Assembly (NCBI GenBank): GCA_958496175.1
Contig: OY292276.1
Location: 55,193,080 to 55,257,079, forward strand
DNA: 64,000 nucleotides
Direction: 5' to 3'
DNA from: Sisyra terminalis
Taxonomy: Eukaryota > Arthropoda > Insecta > Neuroptera > Sisyridae
The notes beneath the pieces were generated by a model. It worked only from the letters and a program-made list of their open reading frames with translations. It searched no databases and had not been told where the DNA came from. Made by a program: the position numbers and the translations under genes. How positions within the stretch are numbered: the first letter of the stretch is position 1; each line of letters begins with the position of its first letter. Shown here in pieces: positions 13,162-24,233 of this stretch.

Positions 13162-14075
13162 GGGGAACCTGGGGCGGAACGGGGTACTTAAGTTTTAATT
13201 ACAATTTACAAAAGATTTAAAGAAACAATTTCATTGTTTTGTAATTTATATATTTATTTAATTCATTCTCTAAAAATAAAAAAAGGTTTTATTGATTTAA
13301 ATTAAGAATTAATATTAAAAATGTAGGTTTCAAAAATAAATGGAAATTTCCCATTGTGCCCCATCCCCTGGGGCACAATGGGAAATGAGCCTGTAGTGCA
13401 ATAGGATACTTGTTATTGGCTTAGTTCGCAGATGAAGACACTGTCATCATCGTGTTTAGCCCAGCACATGCCAAATGTACTCATTTTTGACAAATTCTGC
13501 AGGAACACCAGCTTTAATTAGATTTGGAGTTTAAATCCTCACAGTATAATCAGATTACCTCTGCATCTTCCGACTTTTCTTACATATGGATTGTCGGCTA
13601 GTTTTCCTTATATTTGTACGCACTATCTGCTGATAAAATAAAAATGTCTATCTAAATGGGAAATACTATTTGAATGGTATATCTCATTCCGCCCCACCCA
13701 TTGTGCCCCAAAGCACCTTTCCCACAAGCACGACTATTATGGCAGGATATATTGGTTATATTTGAATTATCACTAGACTTTTAGTTAGTCAACAGTATGT
13801 TTCAACAAACATGTCATGTTAATATTCAAACAAAAAATAGAACATAGGATAATTACCTTAGGGTTACTTTGCAAAAATTTGAATTCGGATACGTTTATTT
13901 CGACTTTTGATAAAAATAAAAACAACTGCACTCTTTACTGGCGGTAGCCACTTTTTATAATGCAGCACAGTTAATTGAACATTGAGTATGATTTTTACGC
14001 GTTTTTGTCACCTGTAACAAGCGCTAATTCCATTTCCCATTCCGCCCCGGTACCCCATTCCGCCCCGTGTTCCCA
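13162..14075. mobile_element. TA-flanked GGGGCGGAAC element, copy 1
   Basis: The left end reads GGGGAACCTGGGGCGGAACG and the right end is the complementary form (CATTCCGCCCCGTGTTCCC). TA flanks both sides (13160-13161 and 14076-14077). Internal CCCATTSYGCCCC blocks repeat near both ends. A closely similar copy lies at 39030-39938. No transposase is encoded. Its termini resemble those of the 9562-10494 element (both begin GGGGA followed by CTGGG), which suggests related transposases. Confidence 0.88.
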
Positions 14076-14716
14076 TACACATAAATCAAAAACATCTTCT
14101 GAAAATACGTTGCCAGTTTAAAACCATTTTTTTTTATGAAATTTAGGTCTAAGTTTTGGCTTGGATTTTTCTGCTTTAAATCCAAAGTTCACTGTTTTTG
14201 ACAAAATTTTCGATTTGCTCTTCATTCGTTCTCCAATTTAATATGCTTTTGCTATTTTTTTTTCTTGGTTTTGCAATTTTGGCCGAACAAGTTATTTGTC
14301 GATCGTAGGAAATTTTAAATAATTTTTTAGGTAAATTTCAATTCTTTTAATTGAAAATGTGTACTAAAAATTTAACAGACAATAAAATTTAAATTTAACT
14401 TCTACAACGGATGTTATTGTTTCCCAAATAGTGATTTTAATACTTCCTCCTACTCAATCTCTCTTTAAATTTGCGTTTGATTTTAATTTAACCCATTTTT
14501 CGAAGTCGATTACGTATAAATAAGAAAAATTATTGTCGATTATGCCTGTTTTAAGTTGGCCACCTATGCTTTAGATTAAATTTTTAGGGTATTATTGATG
14601 GTTATTAGAACTCAAAATATTACTTTTCATGTCACATTAAGTGTTTGTTTATTATTATTACTGGAAGAATTATTCAGCAAACAAGGCAGAACCCTTATAA
14701 TATAAGGAAGATAAAG
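14076..14716. other. intergenic, no gene
   Basis: AT-rich with no supported coding sequence or repeat. Confidence 0.5.
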
Positions 14717-15048
14717 AAAAAGAGATTTGAATGTTAAGGGTATAAGAAAATGTTATTGAGTTAAGGTTTTTCCTAAACTAAATAAGGGTAGTGTAAATGA
14801 ACAATTCAAAGGTTTTAATGTCTTATGGATTATTCAAATTTTTTGATTGAATAATTTTTTAGCAACCATAGATCATTTTTGTGAATCAATTTCAACCGAT
14901 TATTTTTCTAGAGGTTAGTTAAGTTGTTTCTAAAGTGGTGGTTGCAAAATTTTTAAAAAACACCAACAAATGTTAGTATTGTGAAATTTTATCCACTAAA
15001 AGCAAACCACTTTCTACTATTTCCGGGGGAAGGAGGCCGCTTTTGCAG
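14717..15048 (+). repeat. 330-bp diverged direct repeat, copy 1
   Basis: The block starts near AGAGATTTGAATGTTAAGGG and ends with GAAGGAGGCCGCTTTTGCA. It is matched over its length by 19483-19808 in the same orientation (shared stretches include AATTTTTTAGCAAC, ATAGATCAT and AGAGGTTAGT). No terminal inverted repeats or target duplication were found, so it may be an old transposon piece or a duplicated non-coding block. The two copies flank the gene at 16189-16713. Confidence 0.75.
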
Positions 15049-16125
15049 TTCATAAGCCTGATCCGAAATGCGCTGTTAAGTGTTTGTTTTTGTAGACTGT
15101 TCCGAATTCTTTGTTCCGAATGTTTTATGTACGAAACTGGTCGTTGGGTATGGGAAAAGAAACTTTCTGGGTTCAGTGCATCTCTAAAGGATTCTTCAGT
15201 TGCAATTCCATTATAGTAAAAGAAGGTTTTACAAACGTCATTGATGGACGTTGGGCAGTATTTTTAAATACCAGACTAATTGCTAGCTATAAGTGGTGCA
15301 GTATTCGTTGAAAAAGCCATGTCCATTGAGTAGTTATGAAAGATATACGTTTGTTTCTAAGTGCTGGTAACCCAACTACTATTCCAGGTTTGGGATTAGC
15401 TTAGCCGTTCATTTCCCTATGTTTTACCATTTTGTCATCTCTGAATCCATTTTCTAATCGTCTGCTCCCAAGAACTGTCGTAAAGGGTTCCCACTTACTG
15501 AAGTATTTTACGCTCTTTTGTTACGAGATCTTGATGAGGGAAGGTTTATAAACTACACAGGTTGTCTCATTAGAAAAAAAAAATGACATCATACGAAGAA
15601 TTTTGACATTTGAATCAGTCAGAAGATATATACGAATTTCTTCTGAATACGTCACGTAGCACATGAGGCCACCTATGTATTTTATAAACCTTGTTGATGA
15701 AGTACCGTGTTGGTTATGAGGAGCGTCGCCATTTCCGCGCAGGTTACTCGGAAAAGCTAGTTAGGACTCAGAATAGATTGCCTAAGAATGTTTTAATTAT
15801 TTTAGATGCTAATTTTAGATGATTCAATTTTTTTTTTGGATGAAAACTAAGGGATGAGATAGAGCAGTTAAGACAAAGTTTTTTCTAAGTTGAGGTGAAG
15901 AAGTGGGAATGAGATTTGTTGGAAATTTAATATACTTAAGAGAATTCAAATTTTGTTACTAATCTAATTTTTAGGGTTTCTATTGGAATAGCATTGGTTA
16001 ATCTTGGAACGTTAATTTGATAATTGGAAAATATCATTGGATAAAATCCCTTCGTGTTTTTTTGGTTATTGTTTGAAAGGAAAATTTGAGGCTTTCACAG
16101 GAAAAAGAAGACATTGTTTTGGAAT
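15049..16125. other. intergenic downstream of the 16 kb gene
   Basis: A short open frame (15111-15311, +) has no signal peptide or recognisable domain, and I do not call it a gene. I see nothing else. Confidence 0.45.
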
Positions 16126-16131
16126 TTTATT
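16126..16131 (-). terminator. polyadenylation signal of the 16 kb gene
   Basis: AATAAA on the minus strand, about 60 bp after the stop codon of 16189-16713. Confidence 0.65.
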
Positions 16132-16188
16132 GTTTTCTTTCATTTTTTTTTGGTTTACATTTTTTGGTTTTTGATAGAGTTTTTAGTA

Positions 16189-16713
16189 TTACCAAACACT
16201 TTCGAATTTGGGTAAGGTGAGTACGGGAGACGGTTCTCCGGAGGTGATGACGATGATACCACCGCCGGGAACGGCGAGTACGTGACTAGGATGAACAACA
16301 GTGCTCGATTGTGACGAAATCGAAGTCGGCACTGAAGCAACAACGGCTGGTTTTGGTTTATAGGAGTCTTCCTGAGATTCACTGCCACTTTCCTGAGACT
16401 CATCAACGCTGGCTTCGGTGGCTTCAACTCCCTCGTCACTCACTTCTTCTGTTGAACTTTCGTCGTTGGCCTCCGGCTTGTATTGGCCATCGTCTTCGGC
16501 GTGTTCTTCGGCTTTGGTTAGAAGAATTTGGTTGGTATAGAGGGGTGGTAGGATGATGGTTTGGGGTGGTGCAGCAGCTTCCACGACTGTGGTTGATATG
16601 CCTTTGCCGTTATCGACACTGGTTACGACACCCGGTACGACCACGTTGTGGTGACTTGGTCGGGCAAATGATCCGACAAGAAAAACACAAAGAAACACCA
16701 ATTGGAAGATCAT
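16189..16713 (-). CDS. secreted acidic cuticle-like protein (retinin-like module)
   Basis: Encodes 174 residues. Residues 1-17 (MIFQLVFLCVFLVGSFA) are a signal peptide. After a Val-rich segment, residues 69-117 form a strongly acidic Glu/Asp/Ser-rich stretch. Residues 130-144 (TSISSQSSTVVHPSH) carry the S-x-Q-S-S-T-V-V-H module seen across this cluster and in insect retinin-like cuticle proteins. The C-terminus is hydrophobic, with PSPVLTLPKF near the end. There is no cysteine in the mature protein. The start is the first ATG after a TATA/initiator pair. Unlike its neighbours it is acidic and not Gly/Tyr- or Ala/His-rich. A role in the cuticular or eye-lens extracellular layer is inferred from the module; no enzyme domain is visible. 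It could instead be another extracellular matrix protein. Confidence 0.8.
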   Translation of the reverse strand: MIFQLVFLCVFLVGSFARPSHHNVVVPGVVTSVDNGKGISTTVVEAAAPPQTIILPPLYTNQILLTKAEEHAEDDGQYKPEANDESSTEEVSDEGVEATEASVDESQESGSESQEDSYKPKPAVVASVPTSISSQSSTVVHPSHVLAVPGGGIIVITSGEPSPVLTLPKFESVW

Positions 16714-16788
16714 CGTGATTATGACTCTTCAAAATTTGTGTTGCAACAAATGTACTTGTGGTAGCGTAAGAAGTGTAATGTTATTGTG

Positions 16789-16825
16789 TATTGAGGAAGC
16801 GCGATGCGATCGCATCGTTTTTATA
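16789..16825 (-). promoter_or_regulatory. core promoter of the 16 kb gene
   Basis: TATAAAAA (16825-16818, minus strand) lies 33 nt before the A of a TCAATA initiator at 16794-16789. The predicted 5' leader is about 79 nt. GC-rich GATGCGATCGCATCG sequence lies between them. Confidence 0.65.
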
Positions 16826-16826
16826 T

Positions 16827-17218
16827 CCGCGATGAGCGCTACTTAGGCAGGTGTGGTGAAAAATAATCTGTATGGACTTGGAGGACCTTGATAATTATAA
16901 TCGTATCTATCAACATGTTTATTTATGAAGCCATAAGATATATTAGGACGTGTTTACTTCAATTGCGATGCAAAATTTCTCATTAATCTATCATCATTGG
17001 CGTGCACATACATTAATATTTTTTCTTCTTGAGTAAATTGATTTAACAAAATTTTAAATTAGTGATCATTGATCACCTGTGGATGGTCCTGCTTTACATT
17101 AAGCTTCAACTACATCCAAATTGGAGCAAAATTCTATCAACTAAGACACCTGTTTATCTCAATTATAATTTTTTTTTTCTAAACTCTTTTATCATTTTTG
17201 AATTTGATATTATATTTT
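16827..17218. other. upstream region of the 16 kb gene
   Basis: No gene is seen. Probable proximal regulatory DNA for the minus-strand gene at 16189-16713. The last 10 bases (17209-17218, ATTATATTTT) are the target duplication of the adjacent hAT-like element. Confidence 0.5.
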
Positions 17219-17380
17219 AGAGATGCCACGATTATTCGGCCACTATTCGGTATTCGGCCTATTCGGCTACTTTTTTTAATATTCGGTATTCGGCCAAATA
17301 TTGCTTACTATTCGGCCGAATATCGAATACCAAATCATCAAAAAAAATATATTTTACTCAAAAATGTAATATAGGATGTA

Positions 17381-18170
17381 TTAGGGTGATTTTTTTTGAT
17401 TTTTTTTGGTCCCATCGTGAAATTTTATTGGAAATACCAAAAAAAAAAATCCCTGAAAGTTTGAGCCCTTAATATTAATTTTAAGTCCTCGACCAAGACG
17501 TGTAAAGATTTCCTATTGAAAATACACGGAAACTCTGATTTTTTATTTTTAAATTTCTATATCTCAGCGGCATTTCATGGGATCGCTATTGCCGAAGATG
17601 GTTTTTTCTCAGAATTAAACGCTCTACAAAAGTGCCCATTGCGACAAAGTCGTAACTCACACCGGTGAGGTAGTACGGGCCACTGAACCTGACTTTTCCA
17701 TAAAATTCGTGTTTTTTTTGCATTTATCTCGTAAATAACAAGAGCTACGGAAAAATTATAAATGAAAAACTTGCAGAGAATTTGATTTCCTACAAAAAAG
17801 TTCCTGTAGACCAAATCGCGAAGATCAATATTAAACGAGATATTAAGCCTTGAATTTTATGGAAAAATCAGGTTTAGTGGCCCGTACTACCTCACCGATG
17901 TGAGTTACGACTTTGTCGCAATGGGCACTTTTGTAGAGCGTTTAATTCTGAGAAAAAACCATCTTCGGTAAAAGCGACCCCATGAAATGCCGCTGAGATA
18001 TAGAAATTTAAAAATAAAAAATCAGAGTTTCCGTGTATTTTCAATGGGAAATCTTTACACGTCTTGGTCGAGGACTTAAAATCAATATTAAGGGCTCAAA
18101 CTTTCAGGGATTTTTTTTTTTTGGTATTTCCAACAAAATTTCACGATGGGACCAAAAAAAATCATCCTAA
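17381..18170. mobile_element. foldback element (790 bp, arms ~320 bp), nested
   Basis: The left arm (17381-17705) is almost perfectly complementary to the right arm (17852-18170). The ends are TTAGGGTGATTTTTTTT and AAAAAAAATCATCCTAA. The 7-bp direct flanks GGATGTA (17374-17380 and 18171-18177) are target duplications. The RNA or single strand would form a stem of about 300 bp. It lies inside the hAT-like element at 17219-19255, so it is younger than that. Related arms occur at 24691-24807 and 24859-24967. Confidence 0.88.
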
Positions 18171-18724
18171 GGATGTATATAGGGATATATGGAATTGGAA
18201 AACAATGTCGTTGTCTTAAAATAAAAATAAAACACAAAATTTTTAAACAAGCTTTAATTTCAAAGCATATAATACCGAATTTGTATTTCTTTGGGAATTC
18301 ATTGAACTATTTCAGTATAGAGCTTAGAGTAATAAATATTTTTAATCTTTTGTGAGTTAACTAGTTACGCTAATCAGAAAATGTCTTTAGGTACAACTTT
18401 GAAATTACTTATAAACCGATAAATGGCAATTGAATGTCGATAGGTTCAGTAATGATATTACTGTCCGATCCTCTTAATATTTATTTTAATCACAAATTAC
18501 TATACTTATTACAAAATAAAAATCAATCTGTGATACATTGTGATGGGTAAAAATTAGAAATGAAACTAATATTCGGAAACTATTTGGCTATTTACACCGA
18601 ACAGTAAATTAGCAAAAAAAATGCATAATATTACTCAGAAAGGCTTTTATTTCACAAATAGCTTTTAACTAATAAATTTATTTAATCATAGTATATTAAA
18701 ACTTAAAATCTATCAGTAGTAAGT

Positions 18725-19041
18725 TATGATGAATGTCGCTCTATTTTTTGTAGATAATGATATGTTCTGCAAAATCGTAGTACATTATTTTGTTCTATAA
18801 CCAATAGTTTTCGCAGCGCACGCGATAAAAGAATGTTTTTTGGTAATTTTTTCAGACCTTGGGTTACATTATTGGAATTTTAGTATGGATCCCTAAATTT
18901 TTTGAAAATTTAATATAGCCTATGTTAACCGGAAATAGTGTAGCTTCCCAACAAGGAAAAAATTTTTCAAATCGGTCAAGTAGTTTCGGAGCCTATTCAA
19001 AGCAAACAAACAATCAAATCTTTCCTCTTTATAATAATAGA
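18725..19041 (-). mobile_element. partial copy of the 54.5 kb interspersed element
   Basis: In reverse orientation it matches 54550-54870. Shared blocks include TATTATAATAAAGAGGAAAG (with small changes), GGCTCCGAAACTACTTGACC and ACCCAAGGTCTGAAAAA. The opening AAACTACTTGACCGATTT resembles a very common insect interspersed repeat, whose class I do not assign. It is nested in the hAT-like element 17219-19255. Confidence 0.75.
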
Positions 19042-19482
19042 TGAAAACAGGGTTTTCAGCATTTGTTGATAGCAAACGGTTTTGTTTTTCCTCGTAAATT
19101 ATAAAGTTAAATTATAAAGTAGGTTTAAACTTTAAACCTCACTCGCTAACGGTACTAAGTGTCGGTTAATATTTGGCTGCCGAATATTCGGCGCTTCGGC
19201 CAAAAGACTCGCCGAATATTCGGTATTTGGCCAAATCACTATTCGTAGTATCTCTATTATATTTTTCTATTAGTTATTTACAATTTTTTTTGGGTCAAAT
19301 TGTATAAAATATGATTTTAGAATTGCACAAATTAGGATAAAATTTTAAATAGTAAATAATCTGTCTTGTCTTCTTCAGTTTTCATTGGTAATGTGCTCTC
19401 CAAAAGATTTATTCCATGGAAAAGGAGTAATAGAATAAAAAATAAATTGAGAAATTTTAACATTTTTTTTAAGAAGAAGAGA

Positions 19483-19808
19483 TTTGAGTGTTAAGGGAAT
19501 GTGATAAAATTGCTAAGTTAGAGTTTTTCTTAAATTTCTTAAATAACGGAAGTACAAATAGACAATTCAAAAATCTTAATGTCTTAGAGCTTATTCTAAT
19601 TTTTTACTGATCAATTTTTTAGCAACTATAGATCATTGTAGTGAACCAATTCCAGCCAATAATTTTGTTAGAGGTTAGTGAAGTTATTTTTATAGTGGTT
19701 GTTGAAAAATCATCAAAGGTCACCAACAGATGTTAGTAGTGTGGAATTTTTACCCACAAAAAAAGAAAACCCTTGTCTACTTCTTCCATGGGAAGGAGAC
19801 CGCTTTTG
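19483..19808 (+). repeat. 330-bp diverged direct repeat, copy 2
   Basis: Second copy of the block at 14717-15048, starting near GAGATTTGAGTGTTAAGGG and ending GGAAGGAGACCGCTTTTGC. An estimated three quarters of positions match by eye. No coding potential was recognised. Confidence 0.75.
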
Positions 19809-20209
19809 CATTATTGCCAATAATTTGCTAACAATTGGTAAAATACTAATCAATTGATTAGGAAAAGCTAAGGAAATTCTTGGATTAGACGAATAAGGGA
19901 AAATTTTTAAGAAAGTTGTCATGATTTTCTTAAACCAATATTTTGAAAGATATAAAAGAATACTTAATTGTATTCTTCGGTAAATCCTCTGTATCATTTA
20001 TCGTGAAACATCGATTTATCGTTAATGACTAAATATTTTTAAGTAACAACCTGATAAAGGTCAAAAATTGAAGAGTTTTGGCAATAAAATGATTTTTGTT
20101 ATGCAAAATCTTTCATTAAGTGCTTTCTTTCTTTAAATTAAAAGAATATAAAGTATATGATAGATATCATCGAATTATTTTAGTCTTTTAAAAGGCCCAT
20201 CGATGCCAT

Positions 20210-20872
20210 AATATATATGGAATTATATCATTGTTCAGATGTCAACCATGGCTTCTCTGGGTGATGTGCTTCCAAAATTAGGCGCATAAATCAATATGAA
20301 TTTAACCGATGGCTTGGGTTATGTTGGCATTGCTATCTGCTGAAGTTTGTGGCTTATTTGCATAGATCAATTTTGTTTGTTGATATACCTACCCATTCAT
20401 CCAGAAATGGACCTCATCGCTGAAGATGATATTTCTATGAAAATTAGGGTTGGTTTCCATCTACTCCAGAGTCCATTTAGGGAATACATGTCATTGTTTG
20501 TGGTCGTTCATCTTCAGCTTCTGAATCAATTGAATTTTGTACGGATGCATTCACAATGGAAATTTCGACAAATTGTGATCTTCGAAAGGACAAGTGCTTG
20601 TAATCGACATTTTCGGATTTTTCTGCACATTCTTACGAATAGCAAAGATCTTTTTGATAGATCTTAAGTTTTGTCGAATTATGAATATTGCTTGATTGAT
20701 TACTGGACCAGTGGACTTAAATTTGTCTACTACATTGCAAATAATCATCTTGGTTGGACGCTAATGGGATCGTAAAATGGGCGAAGCCCGCGGAATGTTG
20801 TTCGAAAAGAACATCTATTTGATCAAATAAATTTATCATTTGCACGTAATGTTGAATGCTATATCCGTCCAT
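20210..20872 (-). pseudogene. decayed IS630/mariner-type transposase
   Basis: On the minus strand the start reads MDGYSIQHYVQMINLF (cf. helix-turn-helix starts of insect IS630-like transposases), from the ATG at 20870-20872. Next come HSAGFAHFT and a segment VVDKFKSTGPV (cf. WVxKFxxTGSV). Near the catalytic region is IIFSDEVHFWMNG, followed by YANKPQTS, very like FSDEAHFxLNGYVNKQNxRxWxxxxP. These fragments lie in different frames with stops between them, so the gene is dead. The D of SDE would be the second catalytic aspartate. Family attribution rests on these motifs. Confidence 0.8.
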
Positions 20873-22749
20873 GGTAATTTGGAAAAGCAAACTGAAGAAA
20901 AAAGAGCCAATTTGATATATGTCACTTCAACAGTATGGTCACTATTAACTTTCAAAGTTTCTTTCAAAGATCCTGTATAACTGAATTTTTGGAGATAAGA
21001 TTTTATTGTAGTCAGATTTTCAATAATATGTGTGATCTATTAGAATTTAGCATGCATTTAAGACTTCCCCATCACTTCTTCAGCAAAAAATAGTTTCCTG
21101 ATAAAAACTTGTACTAATTTACGAAAGTTGTTCAAATATCTTTTGCTTTTAATCTTTTATTTAAATACCATTTAGAACAAAAATAAATAAAGAAAAATAA
21201 AAAAAGAGGTTCACAATTTGAGGTAAATTTAGTGATCAATATTATACCACTGAATGGGTATTCTTCTCCTGATATATCCATCAATTAGATCAAAGAGAAT
21301 ATAGCCATTTTCTTGAAAAAAAAGGTTGGATAATTAGAGCCAAAACTATGAAAACAGTTCACGCAATGTTATATAGTATTTGAGGGTTTATATAGTATTT
21401 ATTGGAAATATTGACCCAGAAGAAATTGGAAAAAGAATTTCCTACTTTAATATATATTTAGAATAAGAGAATTCTAAATTACCAGAAACAGAGGAAGACA
21501 ATTAAGATTAATTAATTGGCTAATAAGAAAAAAATTATCTTGATCTAAGATCTTACCAGAGATAAAAAGCGCTGTTTTTTTTTTATAAAAAGTAAAATAG
21601 ATTGAATTCTTGTGGGCTGTACATTATTAAAATGGTTTATTTTAAATTATCCTTGAAGTGCAACAAGAAGAAAAATTTTTATGTACGGTCATGATTTCCC
21701 ATTAGTATTGGTGAGGTGTTATGATTTGAAAATAATTAAAAATTGATTATTAAATTTTCAATGATTCAATGCTACCGTATTTGACGTTCATTTGTTTGAT
21801 TCGACTTCGTGGAAACATTTTGGTCTCATTCTATTGGTTGATCGAACTCCAAAAAAAAAAAACAACCGACTATCAATTTACCTCATTTCGTTTGTTATTT
21901 ATGTGAACAAAGAAAATTTAAGTAAATTAACTGGAGGAATTTGATGGTAGGGTGAAGAAAGGAGAGGAAGGACAATGAACAAAGGAAAATTATGTGGGTA
22001 TAGTCTGATGAAACTTGGGAATGATGGGGGAATAGAGTTTAATGGGTGCGATTATTCGACGTTAATTTCTTCTATAAAAGATTTTCTTGGATCTTCTTAT
22101 ATTTTATTAAATGCAGGTGGTTAAAAATAATGAGTTTTAATTAGGAAAATGAAAATTATATAAAAGTGTACATTAAATCGGAAGTACTGACTTCTTCGGG
22201 TGTACATTGAAAAAAAAAAATGTGGTATTTACTGTATGATATTGGCAATTGCACAGAAAAGGTTGTTAAAGACTGAAAATCAACCCAAAAATTCAGGTTA
22301 AACAAAAGTTTAAGTTTCAAAATTTTTAAGTTATATTTCATTTTGTCATTCGTCATGAATAATTTTTCAAACCTCAGAAAAATTTGAATGGATTTATCTC
22401 TTTTTATGTCAATAGAAGAGCTAGCGACATATTTACAGAGACCTGAATGCTTGTATAAGAAAGAAACTTAATTTTTTAGGGGTTTAACGGTTGAGTATTG
22501 TGTATACAATATAAAGAATATATTGCGGTCCAATTTATGTAGTATAATTTAATATAATAGTATATAAAAATCATATTCTATTATTCATATATTCTAAATT
22601 CATTCTATATATTGTATAAACAGTATAATTGTTCAAAGTCAGCAAAAAAATCTTATTTTGGTTGAATAAGTATTGATTTTGAAGACAATCCTGGAAGAAT
22701 TTGTAAGGAAGAAGATATTGATAAGATATTGATTTTTTTTGTAGAAAAA
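20873..22749. other. intergenic, AT-rich, no gene
   Basis: No gene or clear repeat was recognised. The short frame 22156-22356(-) is AT-driven and has no domain. Confidence 0.5.
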
Positions 22750-22755
22750 TTTATT
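22750..22755 (-). terminator. polyadenylation signal of the 23 kb gene
   Basis: AATAAA on the minus strand, about 50 bp beyond the stop of 22807-23427. Confidence 0.65.
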
Positions 22756-22806
22756 CAGTCATTTTGTTGAGAAAATTTTTGAGATATTACAAGTTGTGTG
22801 GAGTGT

Positions 22807-23427
22807 TTACCAGGCGTGGGCAGAATAGACGGCAGGAACGTGGGCGGCGTAGGCGTATGGAGCGTGGTGGGCTACGGGGAGAGTATGAGCCACGGGAATG
22901 TGGTGGGCTACTGGAACGGTGGCGCCATGAACAACCGAGCTTGAGCTTTTGCTGATTGAGGTTTCAGAACCAACAACGGCGGTATGGGCAACAGGGACAG
23001 CATGGGCAGCATAGGCTACAGCTGGAGCAGCAACGGTATGGACGGCCGGGGCGGCATAGGTGTGGACAGCTGGGGCAGCATAGGTGTGGACAGCTGGGGC
23101 AGCATAGGTGTGGACAGCTGGGGCGGCGTAGCTAGCGACGGCGGTATGAGCGACTGGAACGGTGGCTCCGTGGACGACAGTGCTGGCGCTTTTGCTGACT
23201 GAACTTGGGACTGAACCAACAACAGCGGTATGGGCGACAACTGGGGCGGCATAGGCGACTGGAGCATGGGCCACGGGTACAGCATGGGTCAAATGAGCTC
23301 CATGAACAACGCTCGATGAGCTTTGGCTGTATGTGGTTGGAACGGTGTCGACGGCGACGACGCCCAAACCGGATGGAGCCGCAGCGGCGACGGCGAGCAA
23401 AGCTGACAATACCACGTACTTGTACAT
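22807..23427 (-). CDS. Ala/Val/His-rich cuticle protein with three VVHGA modules and AAPAVHTY repeats
   Basis: Encodes 206 residues. Residues 1-17 form the signal peptide (MYKYVVLSALLAVAAAA), and the mature protein starts near PSGLGVV. It has no cysteine and is rich in Ala, Val, His, Pro and Tyr. Three copies of the cluster module occur at residues 31-44 (TTYSQSSSSVVHGA), 75-88 (SSVSKSASTVVHGA) and 156-169 (TSISKSSSSVVHGA). Residues 101-132 are four tandem AAPAVHTY/V octapeptides. Residues about 65-95 and 147-177 are an internal duplication sharing AHTAVV and VVHGATVPVAH. This composition is typical of low-complexity insect cuticle proteins, which pack around chitin and are cross-linked through His and Tyr. 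No chitin-binding R&R domain is visible, so direct chitin binding is not shown. It is single-exon with a strong TATA promoter. Confidence 0.88.
   Translation of the reverse strand: MYKYVVLSALLAVAAAAPSGLGVVAVDTVPTTYSQSSSSVVHGAHLTHAVPVAHAPVAYAAPVVAHTAVVGSVPSSVSKSASTVVHGATVPVAHTAVASYAAPAVHTYAAPAVHTYAAPAVHTYAAPAVHTVAAPAVAYAAHAVPVAHTAVVGSETSISKSSSSVVHGATVPVAHHIPVAHTLPVAHHAPYAYAAHVPAVYSAHAW
23036..23131 (-). repeat. 24-bp coding minisatellite
   Basis: Four near-identical 24-bp units, each encoding AAPAVHTY (the last ends TV), lie within the 23 kb gene. The two central units differ by very few bases, so unit number probably varies within populations. Confidence 0.85.
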
Positions 23428-23450
23428 TTTGTTCTTTCAAGTCTAACACG

Positions 23451-23488
23451 AACTGATGCTGGTCGCAGAGGCTCTAACCACTTTTATA
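23451..23488 (-). promoter_or_regulatory. core promoter of the 23 kb gene
   Basis: TATAAAA (23488-23482, minus strand) lies 34 nt before the A of a TCAGTT initiator (23456-23451). The leader is about 27 nt before the ATG at 23427. Confidence 0.8.
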
Positions 23489-24233
23489 CTCGGCGAATGT
23501 GTGAAAGATTTTCGCCGAAGAGATCGATCAGCTCGGGACCTTGATGAAACAAATCTCGACAGGCATTTGCTCTCTTTGTACCGTATTGACGCACCACCAC
23601 GGTTCAATGTAATTTAATCATAGATGGATTTAGAATCCAATTTTTTTTCTTCCGTGATAACAAACGATTCGAGTTTTGGCGATGATGGCTGCCGATTATA
23701 ACTGGTTTTCGTTGCTCTTTCTATTTTCTATTGGCTAAATGATTTATGGATTATAATTACATGGAAAAAAATCGACTCGTAAAATGTCTTCGGCTTGACC
23801 ATTTGTCATTTAACTCAAATTTAAATTCAATACTTAATGATCCTAATAAAATCAAACAACCAAGCTTGAAATAACATAATTAAGCTTCAAAGATTTTTTT
23901 TTCTTTGTGAACCATTTTAATTTTAAAAACGTTATGCTAAATAATTTGGTAAGTTTTGTTGGTCCAATTCTATAACAAATATAAAGAAAACTGGCTTAGA
24001 ATTCAGAAAGGTTTGGAGACTTCAATGCATGGTAAAAAGGTATTGATCATACCTTTCAACTTCAAGCCGTTTACGTTTAATTTCATTCATGATTTTTTTT
24101 AAGTATTGATAAATATTATCAATTTTTCGAACAGGAAGAGGAATATTTTGAAGAAAATGATTAAACAAAGAAAATTCAAAGTTCTTGTTTTTTAATTTTC
24201 CAACAAATATACATATATATATATATATATATA
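23489..24233. other. upstream region of the 23 kb gene
   Basis: No gene is seen. It contains one copy of the dispersed motif (24016-24040) about 560 bp upstream of the transcription start, and an (AT)n run at 24209-24232. It probably holds regulatory DNA. Confidence 0.5.
24016..24040 (+). promoter_or_regulatory. dispersed GAGAYTTCAATG motif, copy 2
   Basis: Reads GAGACTTCAATGCATGGTAA. Directly downstream (24036-24056) is a short inverted repeat AAAGGTAT / ATACCTTT. The flanks do not match the other copies. Confidence 0.65.

Larger units (their letters stand above)
17219..19255. mobile_element. hAT-like non-autonomous element with CCGAATATTCGG repeats (composite)
   Basis: The left end reads AGAGATGCCACGA and the right end TCGTAGTATCTCT, imperfect inverted repeats. 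The 10-base flanks are identical (ATTATATTTT at 17209-17218 and 19256-19265), compatible with an 8-bp hAT-type duplication extended by chance. Both subterminal zones are packed with TATTCGG/CCGAATA repeats. No transposase is seen. Two other elements are nested inside, at 17381-18170 and 18725-19041. Confidence 0.75.

Noticed and set aside
22984..23285. Gly/Ser/Trp-rich and Pro/Gln-rich frames overlapping the 23 kb gene
   Set aside because: They are shadows of the Ala/Pro/His repeats in other frames, lacking a signal peptide.
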